A DNA stretch of 64,000 nucleotides from Aquimarina latercula DSM 2041 (GTDB lineage: Bacteria > Bacteroidota > Bacteroidia > Flavobacteriales > Flavobacteriaceae). The stretch covers positions 84,460-148,459 of the forward strand of contig NZ_AUMK01000015.1 of the NCBI RefSeq assembly GCF_000430645.1, given 5' to 3'. The notes under the pieces were generated by a model, which was not told the origin of the DNA, did not search any database, and was given only the letters and a program-made list of their open reading frames with translations. The stretch's first letter is position 1. Each line of letters starts with the position of its first letter. Below are positions 36,481-43,967 of the stretch, one piece after another. The position numbers were made by a program, and so were the translations under genes.

Positions 36481-37644
36481 ATGTATTTTACAGAAGAGCA
36501 CGAATTATTTAGAGAAAGTCTAAAAGATTTTTTACAAAAAGAAGTAGTCCCACATATAGAAAAGTGGGAAAAGACTGGTGATATTGAACGTTTCATTTGG
36601 GAGAAGTTTGGCGAAATGGGTTATTTTGGGATAGCTTATCCAGAGGAATATGGAGGATTGGGACTAGATCTTTTTTATACCGTAATATTTTTAGAAGAGT
36701 TACAGAAAATAAATTCTGGCGGTTTTGCTGCGGCTATGTGGGCACATGTTTATTTGGCAATGACTCATGTAAATAAAGAAGGAGATCATAGAATTAAAGA
36801 AGAATATCTTAGGTCTAGTATTTCTGGAGAAAAAATAGGATGCCTATGTATTTCCGAACCATTTGGTGGTTCTGATGTCGCGGGTATGAGGACTACTGCG
36901 GTAAAAGAAGGAGATTCTTATGTTATTAATGGCTCTAAAACATTTATTACCAATGGAGTTTATAGTGATTATCTTATAGTAGCTGCTAAGACTACTCCAG
37001 AACTTGGTAATAAAGGGATTAGTATTTTTATAATGGATAGAGAAACTCCGGGTATTTCTGCTACTAAATTAGATAAATTAGGTTGGAGAGCATCCGATAC
37101 TGGGGAGATAGCTTTTGATAATGTTAAAATACCTGGAAATAACTTGATGGGAGAAGAGAACAAAGGTTTCTCATATATTATGCAGCATTTTGCATTAGAA
37201 AGATTGATAATGGGTATCAATGCTCATGCAAGAGCCGAATATGCTTTAGATTATGCAATCAAGTATATGAGCGAAAGAGAAGCTTTTGGGAAAACAATCG
37301 ATAAGTTTCAAGCTCTTCGTCACTCAGTAGCTGATATGGCTAGTGAATTAGAAATGTGTAAAGAGTTTAATTATTCTATAGCTAAAAGATTAAATGATGG
37401 GCAGTATGTGGTAAAAGAAGCAAGTATGTCTAAGTTAATGTCGACAAAAATAGCTGATGAGGTGATTTATAAATGTCTACAATTATTAGGAGGATATGGT
37501 TATATGGAAGAATATCCATTAGCAAGACTTTTTAGAGATAGCCGATTGGGACCAATAGGAGGAGGTACTTCTGAAATTTTAAGAGAGATTATCGCCAAAA
37601 TGGTAATCGACAAGAAAGAATACAAACCAGCTGTGAAATCATAA
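36481..37644 (+). CDS. Acyl-CoA dehydrogenase
   Basis: The protein has 387 residues with the full three-part ACAD fold: N-terminal helices (MYFTEEHELFRESLKDFLQK), the beta domain (CLCISEPFGGSDVAGMRTTA, VINGSKTFITNGVYSD) and C-terminal helices with the FAD-binding GG region (LLGGYGYMEEYPLARLFRDS). The usual catalytic-base site (YEGT in MCAD) reads IGGGTSEI, so the base is probably elsewhere, as in LCAD and isovaleryl-CoA dehydrogenases. It oxidises acyl-CoA in beta-oxidation or amino-acid breakdown. A strong terminator follows. Confidence 0.95.
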   Translation: MYFTEEHELFRESLKDFLQKEVVPHIEKWEKTGDIERFIWEKFGEMGYFGIAYPEEYGGLGLDLFYTVIFLEELQKINSGGFAAAMWAHVYLAMTHVNKEGDHRIKEEYLRSSISGEKIGCLCISEPFGGSDVAGMRTTAVKEGDSYVINGSKTFITNGVYSDYLIVAAKTTPELGNKGISIFIMDRETPGISATKLDKLGWRASDTGEIAFDNVKIPGNNLMGEENKGFSYIMQHFALERLIMGINAHARAEYALDYAIKYMSEREAFGKTIDKFQALRHSVADMASELEMCKEFNYSIAKRLNDGQYVVKEASMSKLMSTKIADEVIYKCLQLLGGYGYMEEYPLARLFRDSRLGPIGGGTSEILREIIAKMVIDKKEYKPAVKS

Positions 37645-37730
37645 TTATAGGTTGCTTTTTTGGCGAAAATTGTTTTTAATTTGCCAAAATGGTAATTATA
37701 AGAAGATGTTTCGCTTGCTTATAAAATTTT

Positions 37731-37781
37731 AAAAGGCTTTTTATATGTCTATAAACTTAAGACATATAAAAAGCCTTTTTT
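37731..37781 (+). terminator. Strong intrinsic terminator after the acyl-CoA dehydrogenase gene
   Basis: A perfect stem of about 20 bp (arms 37731-37750 and 37760-37779, reading AAAAGGCTTTTTATATGTCT and its complement) with a 9-base loop is followed by a T-run. It ends the acyl-CoA dehydrogenase transcript. Confidence 0.9.
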
Positions 37782-38084
37782 CTTCTTATTGTCTAGCTAG
37801 TGTTTATATGAAATAGTACAAGTTTTTTAATCAAAAGAAGGATTGATAATTTTTTTTACTTCCAAATGTAAATTGGATCAATATACACCAACTTGTAAAC
37901 TTTATCCCTGATATAGATACGATAATCCTAAATCAGTAGAGGTATTATAGTATTCCCTTTAACCGTTTTTTTTTTCCTTCTAAACGCTTTTTTTTCGTCT
38001 TCATCTTACTTCTTTTTTTTTGCAGCGTACTGCGGTTGTAGTATTGCGTCACAAATCATTTATTTAAAAATATTTTAATTAATT
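37782..38084. other. AT-rich intergenic stretch with poly-T tracts before the cytolysin-like gene
   Basis: No gene is seen. The distinctive content is three T-runs of 8-10 bases (about 37967-38022) in the pyrimidine-rich block CCGTTTTTTTTTTCC to CTTCTTTTTTTTTG. They lie just upstream of the cytolysin-like start and would suit bent DNA or phase-variable promoter spacing, but that is inference. Confidence 0.35.
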
Positions 38085-40064
38085 ATGAAAAAGCTAATAA
38101 CACTTTTTATTAAACTCAACACATTGTTTTTTTTATGTCTCACTTTTGGGTGTAGTAATGATGATTCATCTGATGAAGAAAACTCGATTGTTGGAGAAGA
38201 ACCTTTGACATATGAAGATGTGTTTTCTGTCGGAAACGAGATTCCTTCTTTTAATGAAGAAAGAATAGAGGAAGTTATATCTATAGAAGAAACTGCATTA
38301 GATGAGAGTAATGCAGATGGAACCACTTCGAGATTTATTTGCGTTACCGAAACTATAGATTTGAAGGATGGAACAGGAAAATTTAATTTATTTGATACAA
38401 ATGCAGATGTAATATTTCCAGGTAATTTATTACAAGGAAAAACTTTGTCCGAGCCTACGCCTTCTCCTATTGTAGTCGAAAGAGCAGGAGGAACTATTTC
38501 TATAAATATTAATAACGGAAATTTACAATCTTCTGTAGAAGTAGATGAGGTGAAACGAAGTACGATTCAAGATGCTATAAACCAAATTATCAGCACATCA
38601 GGAGAAGAAGCTCCAGCAAATTTTACAGTGGACATCGAGCAGGTAGAGTCTGAAGAGCAGTTGGCGATAGAATTAGGTATTAATGTACGTGCATTTAGAG
38701 TGAATGTTTCTAGCAATTTTAGTTTTAGCACAGAAAAAGAATTTAATCGTACGTTAGTTAAATTAGACCAAAGTATGTATACAATGAGTTTTGATTTGCC
38801 TACCGAAATTGGGCAAATTTTTGGCGAAAGTGTTACTCCTGAAGATTTAGCACCATTTGTACAAGGTGATAATCCGGCAACTTTTATTTCCTCTGTAACT
38901 TTTGGACGTGTTTTTTACATGTTGATAGAATCGACTTCTTCTCGTCAAGAAATGGATGCAAGTATCAATGCGAGTTTTAGAGGTCTTGCGGTTAATGCTT
39001 CCGCTGGCTTGGATGTTTCTTCAGTTGAAAGCTTAAATGACTTAAAAATAAAGGTAATTGCATATGGAGGGCCTTCTAGTGGTGCTTTTGAGTTGATTGG
39101 TGAAACCAATATTCGAGATATTGCTTCAGCATTAGGAGAAACTTCTGATTTACGTTTTGCATTGCCGGTTTCTTATGTGGTAAGAAGCGTGGAACGACCT
39201 GATCAAATTGTTGGTGTAGATTTAGCTACAGAGTTCTGTAGAACTACTTGCGAATTAAAAGGGCAACTACCACTAAGAGCTTATCAAAATCTGGTTGATA
39301 TTTTTGGTACCGATGATCGTATAGGAGCAGCTTTCAATATTAAAGATGCCGTCATAGGTGTTTATAATGAAGCAGGTGATAGATACGCTATTTATGACGC
39401 AGGATTAGCAGAAGTATTAGGAGTATTTGATCATAATGATCCTGATGGTCCATTAGGAGTTAGTGATTTGGATAACGTAGGGGCTGGTTTCAAACATACA
39501 GAAACTGATAAAGGATTTCCTGAAAACACTGTGATATTTATTGATAATGGAGGGATTAGGTCACATCGGTTTTTTGTGAATGAAAATTTTGATATTAATG
39601 ATACAAATCCAATTGGAGTTTATGCTTCCAATACTGAAAATGTCGATACTATTTTAAGTACTTCTGATTCACCTTTCCCTTTTTCTGCAGAAGGTGTTTC
39701 GGCGGCTGCAGGATTACCTTCTAACTTGGCTGATGGTAATAGAATGACTTCTATTGTTTTTTCTGATGGGTCGCCAGAGTTTATGCAAAACCTTTTTTCC
39801 AGTAGTACAGCTATGGATAATGTAGAAACGCAAAATTTATCGGTATTACTAAAAAATGAAGGTAACGACAGTTTTAATAAAATAGGAGCTGCGGCTGTAA
39901 TACGTTTTTTAGGAGGAGTAGAAGAGCTTTTGCTAATTAATGAAGAAGGTGATCTTATGATGTATTTAAATGATTTGAATGCGAGGAGAAGAAATGTGTA
40001 TAGAAGAATTAGAGAGGTTGATGATTTTGAAGCTGATTATTCAGGAGTTAGAGTACTGCAATAA
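38085..40064 (+). CDS. Cholesterol-dependent-cytolysin-like (CDC-like) lipoprotein with novel C-terminal domain
   Basis: The protein has 659 residues with lipobox LTFGC (Cys23), then SNDDSSDEEN, an acidic run like Bacteroidota surface-export signals. Residues about 90-390 follow the core of thiol-activated cytolysins (PF01289): VIFPGNLLQGKTLSE, RSTIQDAINQII, FNRTLVKLDQSMYTMSFDLP, FISSVTFGRVFYMLIESTSS, KVIAYGGPSSGAFELIG and ALPVSYVVRSV. The cholesterol-binding domain 4 with its undecapeptide (ECTGLAWEWWR in classic toxins) is absent; about 270 unrelated residues take its place. I find no tryptophan in the whole protein. Pore formation and target are unproven. Confidence 0.87.
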   Translation: MKKLITLFIKLNTLFFLCLTFGCSNDDSSDEENSIVGEEPLTYEDVFSVGNEIPSFNEERIEEVISIEETALDESNADGTTSRFICVTETIDLKDGTGKFNLFDTNADVIFPGNLLQGKTLSEPTPSPIVVERAGGTISININNGNLQSSVEVDEVKRSTIQDAINQIISTSGEEAPANFTVDIEQVESEEQLAIELGINVRAFRVNVSSNFSFSTEKEFNRTLVKLDQSMYTMSFDLPTEIGQIFGESVTPEDLAPFVQGDNPATFISSVTFGRVFYMLIESTSSRQEMDASINASFRGLAVNASAGLDVSSVESLNDLKIKVIAYGGPSSGAFELIGETNIRDIASALGETSDLRFALPVSYVVRSVERPDQIVGVDLATEFCRTTCELKGQLPLRAYQNLVDIFGTDDRIGAAFNIKDAVIGVYNEAGDRYAIYDAGLAEVLGVFDHNDPDGPLGVSDLDNVGAGFKHTETDKGFPENTVIFIDNGGIRSHRFFVNENFDINDTNPIGVYASNTENVDTILSTSDSPFPFSAEGVSAAAGLPSNLADGNRMTSIVFSDGSPEFMQNLFSSSTAMDNVETQNLSVLLKNEGNDSFNKIGAAAVIRFLGGVEELLLINEEGDLMMYLNDLNARRRNVYRRIREVDDFEADYSGVRVLQ

Positions 40065-40156
40065 TAGTTTGTTGAGTATTATGTCTCTGTAAATCTTACC
40101 TACTTATTTATAGTAATTGCCCTAAAACCCTTTCCCCAAGTTTACTTTTCATGACT

Positions 40157-40182
40157 CCCCGAAGGTTTTGCTTCGGGGTTTC
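40157..40182 (+). terminator. Intrinsic terminator downstream of the cytolysin-like gene
   Basis: CCCCGAAG (40157-40164) and CTTCGGGG (40171-40178) form a perfect 8-bp stem with a 6-base loop, followed by a short T-rich tract. It lies 93 bases after the stop. Confidence 0.8.
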
Positions 40183-40282
40183 TGATATATTTCTATTTTG
40201 AAAGTTTGAATTTTCTTTTTAAAATGAATAGCAAGGTAAAACATAGGATTTGGATTTTATAACCCAAGACTAAAATGAAACA

Positions 40283-40333
40283 ATAGACGGAAAGACTTCC
40301 ATAATCTTAAGAGAGATTATTGCCGAAATATTT
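40283..40333 (+). pseudogene. Possible remnant of an acyl-CoA dehydrogenase C-terminus
   Basis: In the frame starting at 40283 the DNA reads IDGKTSIILREIIAEIF, closely similar to IGGGTSEILREIIAKMV near the end of the intact dehydrogenase at 36481-37644. DNA similarity extends over about 50 bases. A stop lies shortly upstream and no other matching sequence is seen, so this looks like the scar of a partial duplication. Confidence 0.45.
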
Positions 40334-40470
40334 CATCTATACTGTTTAAAATCCTTGATCTAGAGATGAAAATTAAGTCCGAACTGAGAATTTTCTTTTT
40401 ATTGTCTTTACAAAATGACAATTTGCTACTTTTTAGCGCTCATTTTTGAATACATGATAAAATTTTATTA

Positions 40471-40510
40471 ACACGAAAACGTTTGAGTGGTTCTTCAAAC
40501 GTTTTCGTGT
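40471..40510. promoter_or_regulatory. Double operator-like palindrome upstream of the alpha-amylase gene
   Basis: A perfect 16-bp inverted repeat (ACACGAAAACGTTTGA at 40471-40486, its complement at 40495-40510) with an 8-base spacer. Each arm contains AAACGTTT, the CG-centred palindrome typical of LacI-family operators. It lies 49 bases above the amylase ATG, with a TACATTGT box (40523-40530) between them. Control by a sugar-responsive LacI-type repressor or activator is inferred. Otherwise the 40183-40558 gap holds only the dehydrogenase remnant at 40283. Confidence 0.6.
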
Positions 40511-40558
40511 ATGTAAAAATATTACATTGTGAGAAATTTAACACAAAAAACACTTTTT

Positions 40559-41938
40559 ATGAAAACTATTAAATTCGTTTATTTTCTGTTGACGGTATTT
40601 TTTATCGTTTCATGCGGTAAAGACGAGGTTCTAGATTCAGTAGAGCCTGAGTCGATCAAACCAGAGGAATCAACTTCTACTAGAGCAGGTCTTAAAGCTA
40701 TTGGATCTGGGGTGATGATGCAAGCTTTTTATTGGGATGTTCCTGCAGGTGGTACTTGGTGGAATGTTGTAAAAGGAAAAGTTAATGCTTGGAGTAATGC
40801 AGGTGTTGATGCTATTTGGCTACCGCCAGTAAGTAAAGCACAGAATGGGCCATTCTCTATGGGATATGATCCCTTTGATTATTATGATTTTGGAGAATAT
40901 AACCAAATGGGAAGTACCGAGACACGATTTGGTTCAAGATCCGAGCTCGAAAGTCTTATATCGACGGCTCATAGTAACAGTTTAAGTGTGATTGCTGATA
41001 TTGTTATTAATCATAATAGCGGTGGGGATTTAGAACCGAATGAATTTGCAGGAAAAGAGACGTACACAAAATTTAATCCATTGTCTAATAAGTTTAATAG
41101 AACAAAGTATGATTTTCACCCAAATGAAGCCTATAATTCTGATAGTGGTTTCTTTGGAGGATTCCCAGATTTAAGCCATAACAAAACATATGTTCAGGAC
41201 TGGTTATGGAAGAGAAGTAACTCTGTGGCGAAGTATTATACTAACACTATGGGGTTTGATGGATATAGGTTTGATTATGTAAAAGGTTTTGCTCCTTGGG
41301 TTGCAAAAGAATTTCGTCAGTCAACAGGTGGCTTTGGTGTTGGAGAATATTGGGATGGAAATGTAAATACCTTGGATTGGTGGACAAATGAAGCACAGAT
41401 GTCCGCATTTGATTTTGCTTGCTATTATAAAATGCGGGACGCGTTCGTAGGTAATAATCTAAATGCACTTAGTGGAGATATGCTTTGGAAAAGAAATGCC
41501 AGTAGAGCTGTTACTTTTGTAGCTAATCATGATACTGATGAAATTTATACCAATAAGTTATTAGCATACGCTTATATTTTAACTCACGAAGGATATCCTG
41601 CACTTTTTTATAGGGATTACGAAGACTGGTTGGATAAAAATAAGCTGAACAATCTTATATGGATTCATAATAACTTGGCCGGAGGTAATACTTCAAATTT
41701 ATGGACAGATAACGATGAGTATATTGCTAGAAGAAATGGTGGTGGAGGAAAGAATGGTTTAATTGTGTATATCAATAATTCTAATTCGTGGAAAGAAAGA
41801 TGGATTCAGACAAACTGGTCTAGCCGAAGAATAAAAGATTATACAGGTAATTCGAGCTGGGAGCCGGTAACTCAAGGAGGGAAATGGGTTAAAATACAAG
41901 CTCCGCCGAAAGGGTATACTGTATGGTCTCTTAAGTAA
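40559..41938 (+). CDS. Alpha-amylase lipoprotein, GH13 (archaeal/GH13_7-like)
   Basis: The protein has 459 residues; the ATG at 40559 gives a lipoprotein signal (TVFFIVSC, then GKDEVLD), and a GTG at 40529 would add 10. The four GH13 regions are intact: region I ADIVINHNSGGDLEP, region II GFDGYRFDYVKGF with the catalytic Asp nucleophile, region III GVGEYWDGN with the general-acid Glu, and region IV FVANHDTDE. Segments VMMQAFYWDVPAGGTWW, MGYDPFDYYDFGEYNQMGS and FYRDYEDWLDKNKLNNLIWI closely resemble Pyrococcus alpha-amylases as I recall them. It cleaves alpha-1,4 glucan internally, probably at the cell surface. Confidence 0.95.
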   Translation: MKTIKFVYFLLTVFFIVSCGKDEVLDSVEPESIKPEESTSTRAGLKAIGSGVMMQAFYWDVPAGGTWWNVVKGKVNAWSNAGVDAIWLPPVSKAQNGPFSMGYDPFDYYDFGEYNQMGSTETRFGSRSELESLISTAHSNSLSVIADIVINHNSGGDLEPNEFAGKETYTKFNPLSNKFNRTKYDFHPNEAYNSDSGFFGGFPDLSHNKTYVQDWLWKRSNSVAKYYTNTMGFDGYRFDYVKGFAPWVAKEFRQSTGGFGVGEYWDGNVNTLDWWTNEAQMSAFDFACYYKMRDAFVGNNLNALSGDMLWKRNASRAVTFVANHDTDEIYTNKLLAYAYILTHEGYPALFYRDYEDWLDKNKLNNLIWIHNNLAGGNTSNLWTDNDEYIARRNGGGGKNGLIVYINNSNSWKERWIQTNWSSRRIKDYTGNSSWEPVTQGGKWVKIQAPPKGYTVWSLK

Positions 41939-41988
41939 GGATTGGGTATATTGTTACTTGTGTAAAAAGATACTGTATAAATCAAGGA

Positions 41989-42040
41989 CAGCTCCTATTT
42001 CTATTAAATAATTATATAGATAGAGGAGCTGTTTTTTTTT
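41989..42040 (+). terminator. Intrinsic terminator after the alpha-amylase gene
   Basis: ACAGCTCCT (41989-41997) pairs with AGGAGCTGT (42024-42032) and the pairing continues imperfectly inward; a run of eight or more T follows. It lies about 50 bases after the amylase stop. Confidence 0.88.
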
Positions 42041-42102
42041 ATGATGATATTCGAATGTTTACAATAAAAAATGAAGAATAATTAACTTCGTGAAGAAAAA
42101 GC

Positions 42103-42132
42103 TTTGTAGATAATACTTTTGTGTTATATTTG
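42103..42132 (+). promoter_or_regulatory. rpsU promoter (-33 TTTG, -7 TATATTTG)
   Basis: TTTG at 42103-42106 and TATATTTG at 42125-42132 are spaced by 18 bases, matching the Bacteroidetes -33/-7 consensus. Transcription would start about 42139, giving a leader of about 26 bases that includes the Shine-Dalgarno. Confidence 0.8.
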
Positions 42133-42150
42133 CACCCTAATTTTTAAAGA

Positions 42151-42158
42151 AAGGAGGT
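42151..42158 (+). promoter_or_regulatory. Perfect Shine-Dalgarno of rpsU
   Basis: AAGGAGGT, six bases before the rpsU ATG, matches the 3' end of 16S rRNA in full. Most genes in this window have no such sequence. Work on Flavobacterium ribosomes shows that bS21, the rpsU product, helps hide the anti-Shine-Dalgarno, so a strong site here allows autoregulation. Confidence 0.85.
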
Positions 42159-42164
42159 AACACT

Positions 42165-42359
42165 ATGTTAATTATACCAGTTAAAGACGGAGAAAATATA
42201 GATAGAGCGTTAAAACGTTTTAAGCGTAAATTCGACAGAACAGGAACTATGCGTCAGCTGCGTAAGCGTCAGGCGTTCACAAAGCCTTCTGTAGAGCGCA
42301 GAGCTCAAGTTCAAAAAGCGCAGTACATTCAGCACTTAAGAGATCAAGAGGAAATTTAA
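42165..42359 (+). CDS. rpsU: 30S ribosomal protein bS21
   Basis: The 64-residue protein has the full bS21 pattern: IIPVKDGENIDRALKRFKRK followed by a basic helical tail (GTMRQLRKRQAFTKPSVERR). It binds 16S rRNA near the anti-Shine-Dalgarno. In Bacteroidota it helps sequester the rRNA 3' end with bS6 and bS18. It has its own promoter and a terminator that overlaps the xerC promoter. Confidence 0.97.
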   Translation: MLIIPVKDGENIDRALKRFKRKFDRTGTMRQLRKRQAFTKPSVERRAQVQKAQYIQHLRDQEEI

Positions 42360-42432
42360 AAAATGTTGAAACGTTGTATGTTTTGATTTCTTGTATAGAA
42401 ATCGAACTTCGTTTTTCAGTATATATAAATTG

Positions 42433-42483
42433 AACCATTAGATGTAAAAGTTTTATACTTTTGCGGTCTAATGGTTTTTTTTT
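42433..42483 (+). terminator. rpsU terminator with the xerC promoter in its loop
   Basis: AACCATTAGA (42433-42442) and TCTAATGGTT (42467-42476) form a perfect 10-bp stem followed by a nine-T run ending at 42483, directly before the xerC ATG. The 24-base loop contains TACTTTTG (42456-42463), a TAnnTTTG -7 box. Termination of rpsU and initiation of xerC thus use the same DNA. Confidence 0.75.
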
Positions 42484-43374
42484 ATGTTTATTAAAGAGTT
42501 TGTAGATTATTTACTTTTAGAGAAAAAATACTCTACACATACTGTTGCTGCTTATAAAGCGGATTTGCTGTCTTTTGTTCAATTTTATGAAGATGAATAC
42601 GATGTAAAAGATATTTCAAAATCGGATTATACTCAAATCCGTTCTTGGATAGTTAGTCTGGTTGATAAAGAAGTTTCGAATAGAACAATTAATAGAAAAG
42701 TGTCTTCTCTTAAGACTTATTTTAAATTCTTGCTTAAGTCGGAGCAGATAGATAAGAATCCGTTAGCTAAACATAAGGCGTTAAAAGCTTCTAACAAACT
42801 TCAAATACCATTTTCGGATGCAGAGGTTGATCTCGTTTTAGAAGAGTTGTCTAGTGGTGTGGATTTTAAAAGTGTTAGGGATAGGTTAATTGTGGAGTTA
42901 TTTTATGCAACTGGAATGCGTAGAATCGAATTGGTGAATCTTAAGCTTAAAGATGTTGATGTCTCATCTAAGCAGATCAAAGTCTTAGGGAAGCGAAATA
43001 AAGAACGGTATGTTCCATTAATCCCTTCGGTTATTAAAACTATAGAGCAGTATATAGAGTTGCGTAAAGATGTAGTTAAAGAGTTGGGAGATTCTTCGTT
43101 ACTACTTACAGAAAAAGGAGTTAAAATATATGAAACACTTGTTTATCGAGTCATAAATGGCTATTTTAGTAATGTATCTTCAAAAGTTAAAAGAAGTCCG
43201 CATATATTGAGACACTCATTTGCGACACATCTACTTAATGAAGGCGCGAACTTAAACGCTGTAAAAGAATTGCTAGGTCATTCTAGTTTAGCAGCTACTC
43301 AGGTGTATACGCATCAAAGTATAGCACAGTTGGCAAAAGTGTATAAACAATCCCATCCAAGGAATAAAAAATAA
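42484..43374 (+). CDS. xerC: Tyrosine recombinase XerC-type
   Basis: The protein has 296 residues: an N-terminal SAM-like core-binding domain (VDYLLLEKKYSTHTVAAYKA) and a catalytic domain with the complete set of R-H-x-x-R-H-Y residues: GMRRIELVNLKL (Arg), HILRHSFATHLL (His and Arg), LGHSSLAATQVYTHQS (His and Tyr). XerC/D resolve chromosome dimers at dif. Location between rpsU and raiA, rather than near att sites, supports a housekeeping role instead of a mobile-element integrase. Confidence 0.92.
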   Translation: MFIKEFVDYLLLEKKYSTHTVAAYKADLLSFVQFYEDEYDVKDISKSDYTQIRSWIVSLVDKEVSNRTINRKVSSLKTYFKFLLKSEQIDKNPLAKHKALKASNKLQIPFSDAEVDLVLEELSSGVDFKSVRDRLIVELFYATGMRRIELVNLKLKDVDVSSKQIKVLGKRNKERYVPLIPSVIKTIEQYIELRKDVVKELGDSSLLLTEKGVKIYETLVYRVINGYFSNVSSKVKRSPHILRHSFATHLLNEGANLNAVKELLGHSSLAATQVYTHQSIAQLAKVYKQSHPRNKK

Positions 43375-43441
43375 ACTATAAGCTGCTTTGTTAATTTCTT
43401 TTAGGTTTTAAGTATTTGTTTAACCAATTAATATAACACCT

Positions 43442-43744
43442 ATGAAAGTGAACTTGCAATCCGTAAATTTTAATGTAGATCAGAAGTTGATAGATTTTAC
43501 TCAAGCAAAATTGGATAAGTTGGAAAATCATTTTAGTCGTATTATTTATGCTGATGTTTTTCTAAAAGTTATGAATACGAGTGGTAAGGAAAATAAAATC
43601 ACAGAAATTTTGCTTAGTGTGCCAGGAGATGAGTTTATAATCAAAAAAATAAATAAAAGTTTCGAAGAAGGTGTGGATGAGTGTGTTAGTTCATTGGAGA
43701 GACAGTTAAGGAAACGCAAGGAAAAATTAAATGCACATGTTTGA
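43442..43744 (+). CDS. Ribosome hibernation factor HPF/RaiA-like (short)
   Basis: The 100-residue protein has the beta-alpha-beta-beta-beta-alpha fold: MKVNLQSVNFNVDQKLIDFT, helix QAKLDKLENHFSRI, strands YADVFLKVMN, ITEILLSVPGDEF and helix VDECVSSLERQLRKRKEK. Proteins of this family bind the decoding centre of the 30S subunit and block translation in stationary phase. It ends before the tRNA block. Its place next to rpsU and the tRNA-tuf cluster is typical of Bacteroidota. Confidence 0.93.
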   Translation: MKVNLQSVNFNVDQKLIDFTQAKLDKLENHFSRIIYADVFLKVMNTSGKENKITEILLSVPGDEFIIKKINKSFEEGVDECVSSLERQLRKRKEKLNAHV

Positions 43745-43765
43745 TGATTTTTTTTAAAAAAATGT

Positions 43766-43795
43766 TTTGTGTAATAAATAAATTCTATACATTTG
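43766..43795 (+). promoter_or_regulatory. Promoter of the tRNA-Thr transcript
   Basis: TTTG at 43766-43769 and TACATTTG at 43788-43795, spaced by 18 bases, match the Bacteroidetes -33/-7 pair. The tRNA begins at 43846. Confidence 0.7.
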
Positions 43796-43796
43796 C

Positions 43797-43823
43797 AGTC
43801 CGTTAGAAATAGCGGACTTTTTT
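43797..43823 (+). terminator. Short hairpin with T-run just after the tRNA-Thr promoter
   Basis: AGTCCG (43797-43802) and CGGACT (43813-43818) with five further T form a terminator-like element. It could end the raiA transcript, or act as an attenuator if the promoter just upstream starts at about 43802. Confidence 0.45.
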
Positions 43824-43845
43824 ATGCTTAAAAAAGTAACCAAAA

Positions 43846-43919
43846 GCCGATGTAGCTCAGCTGGCTAGAGCAGCTGATTTGTAATCAGCAGGTCGTGGGT
43901 TCGAGTCCCTCCATCGGCT
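43846..43919 (+). tRNA. tRNA-Thr (anticodon TGT)
   Basis: The 74-base tRNA has acceptor arms GCCGATG and CATCGGC, an anticodon loop TTTGTAA (anticodon TGT), and a TPsiC arm with GGTTCGAGTCC. It is the first of the four tRNA genes ahead of tuf. Confidence 0.97.
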
Positions 43920-43920
43920 C

Positions 43921-43960
43921 AAAAAAAGGTTAAGTTTGAAAATAAATAAACCTTTTTTTT
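43921..43960 (+). terminator. Terminator after the first tRNA-Thr
   Basis: AAAAAAAGGTT (43921-43931) and AACCTTTTTTTT (43949-43960) form an 11-bp stem ending in a T-run, so this tRNA may be transcribed on its own. The next promoter begins 8 bases later. Confidence 0.65.
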
Positions 43961-43967
43961 GTAAAAT

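Noticed and set aside
42484..43374. Tyrosine recombinase next to tRNA genes, as in integrative elements
   Set aside because: It lies in the conserved rpsU-xerC-raiA order with no direct repeats or cargo genes, so a housekeeping XerC is the better reading.
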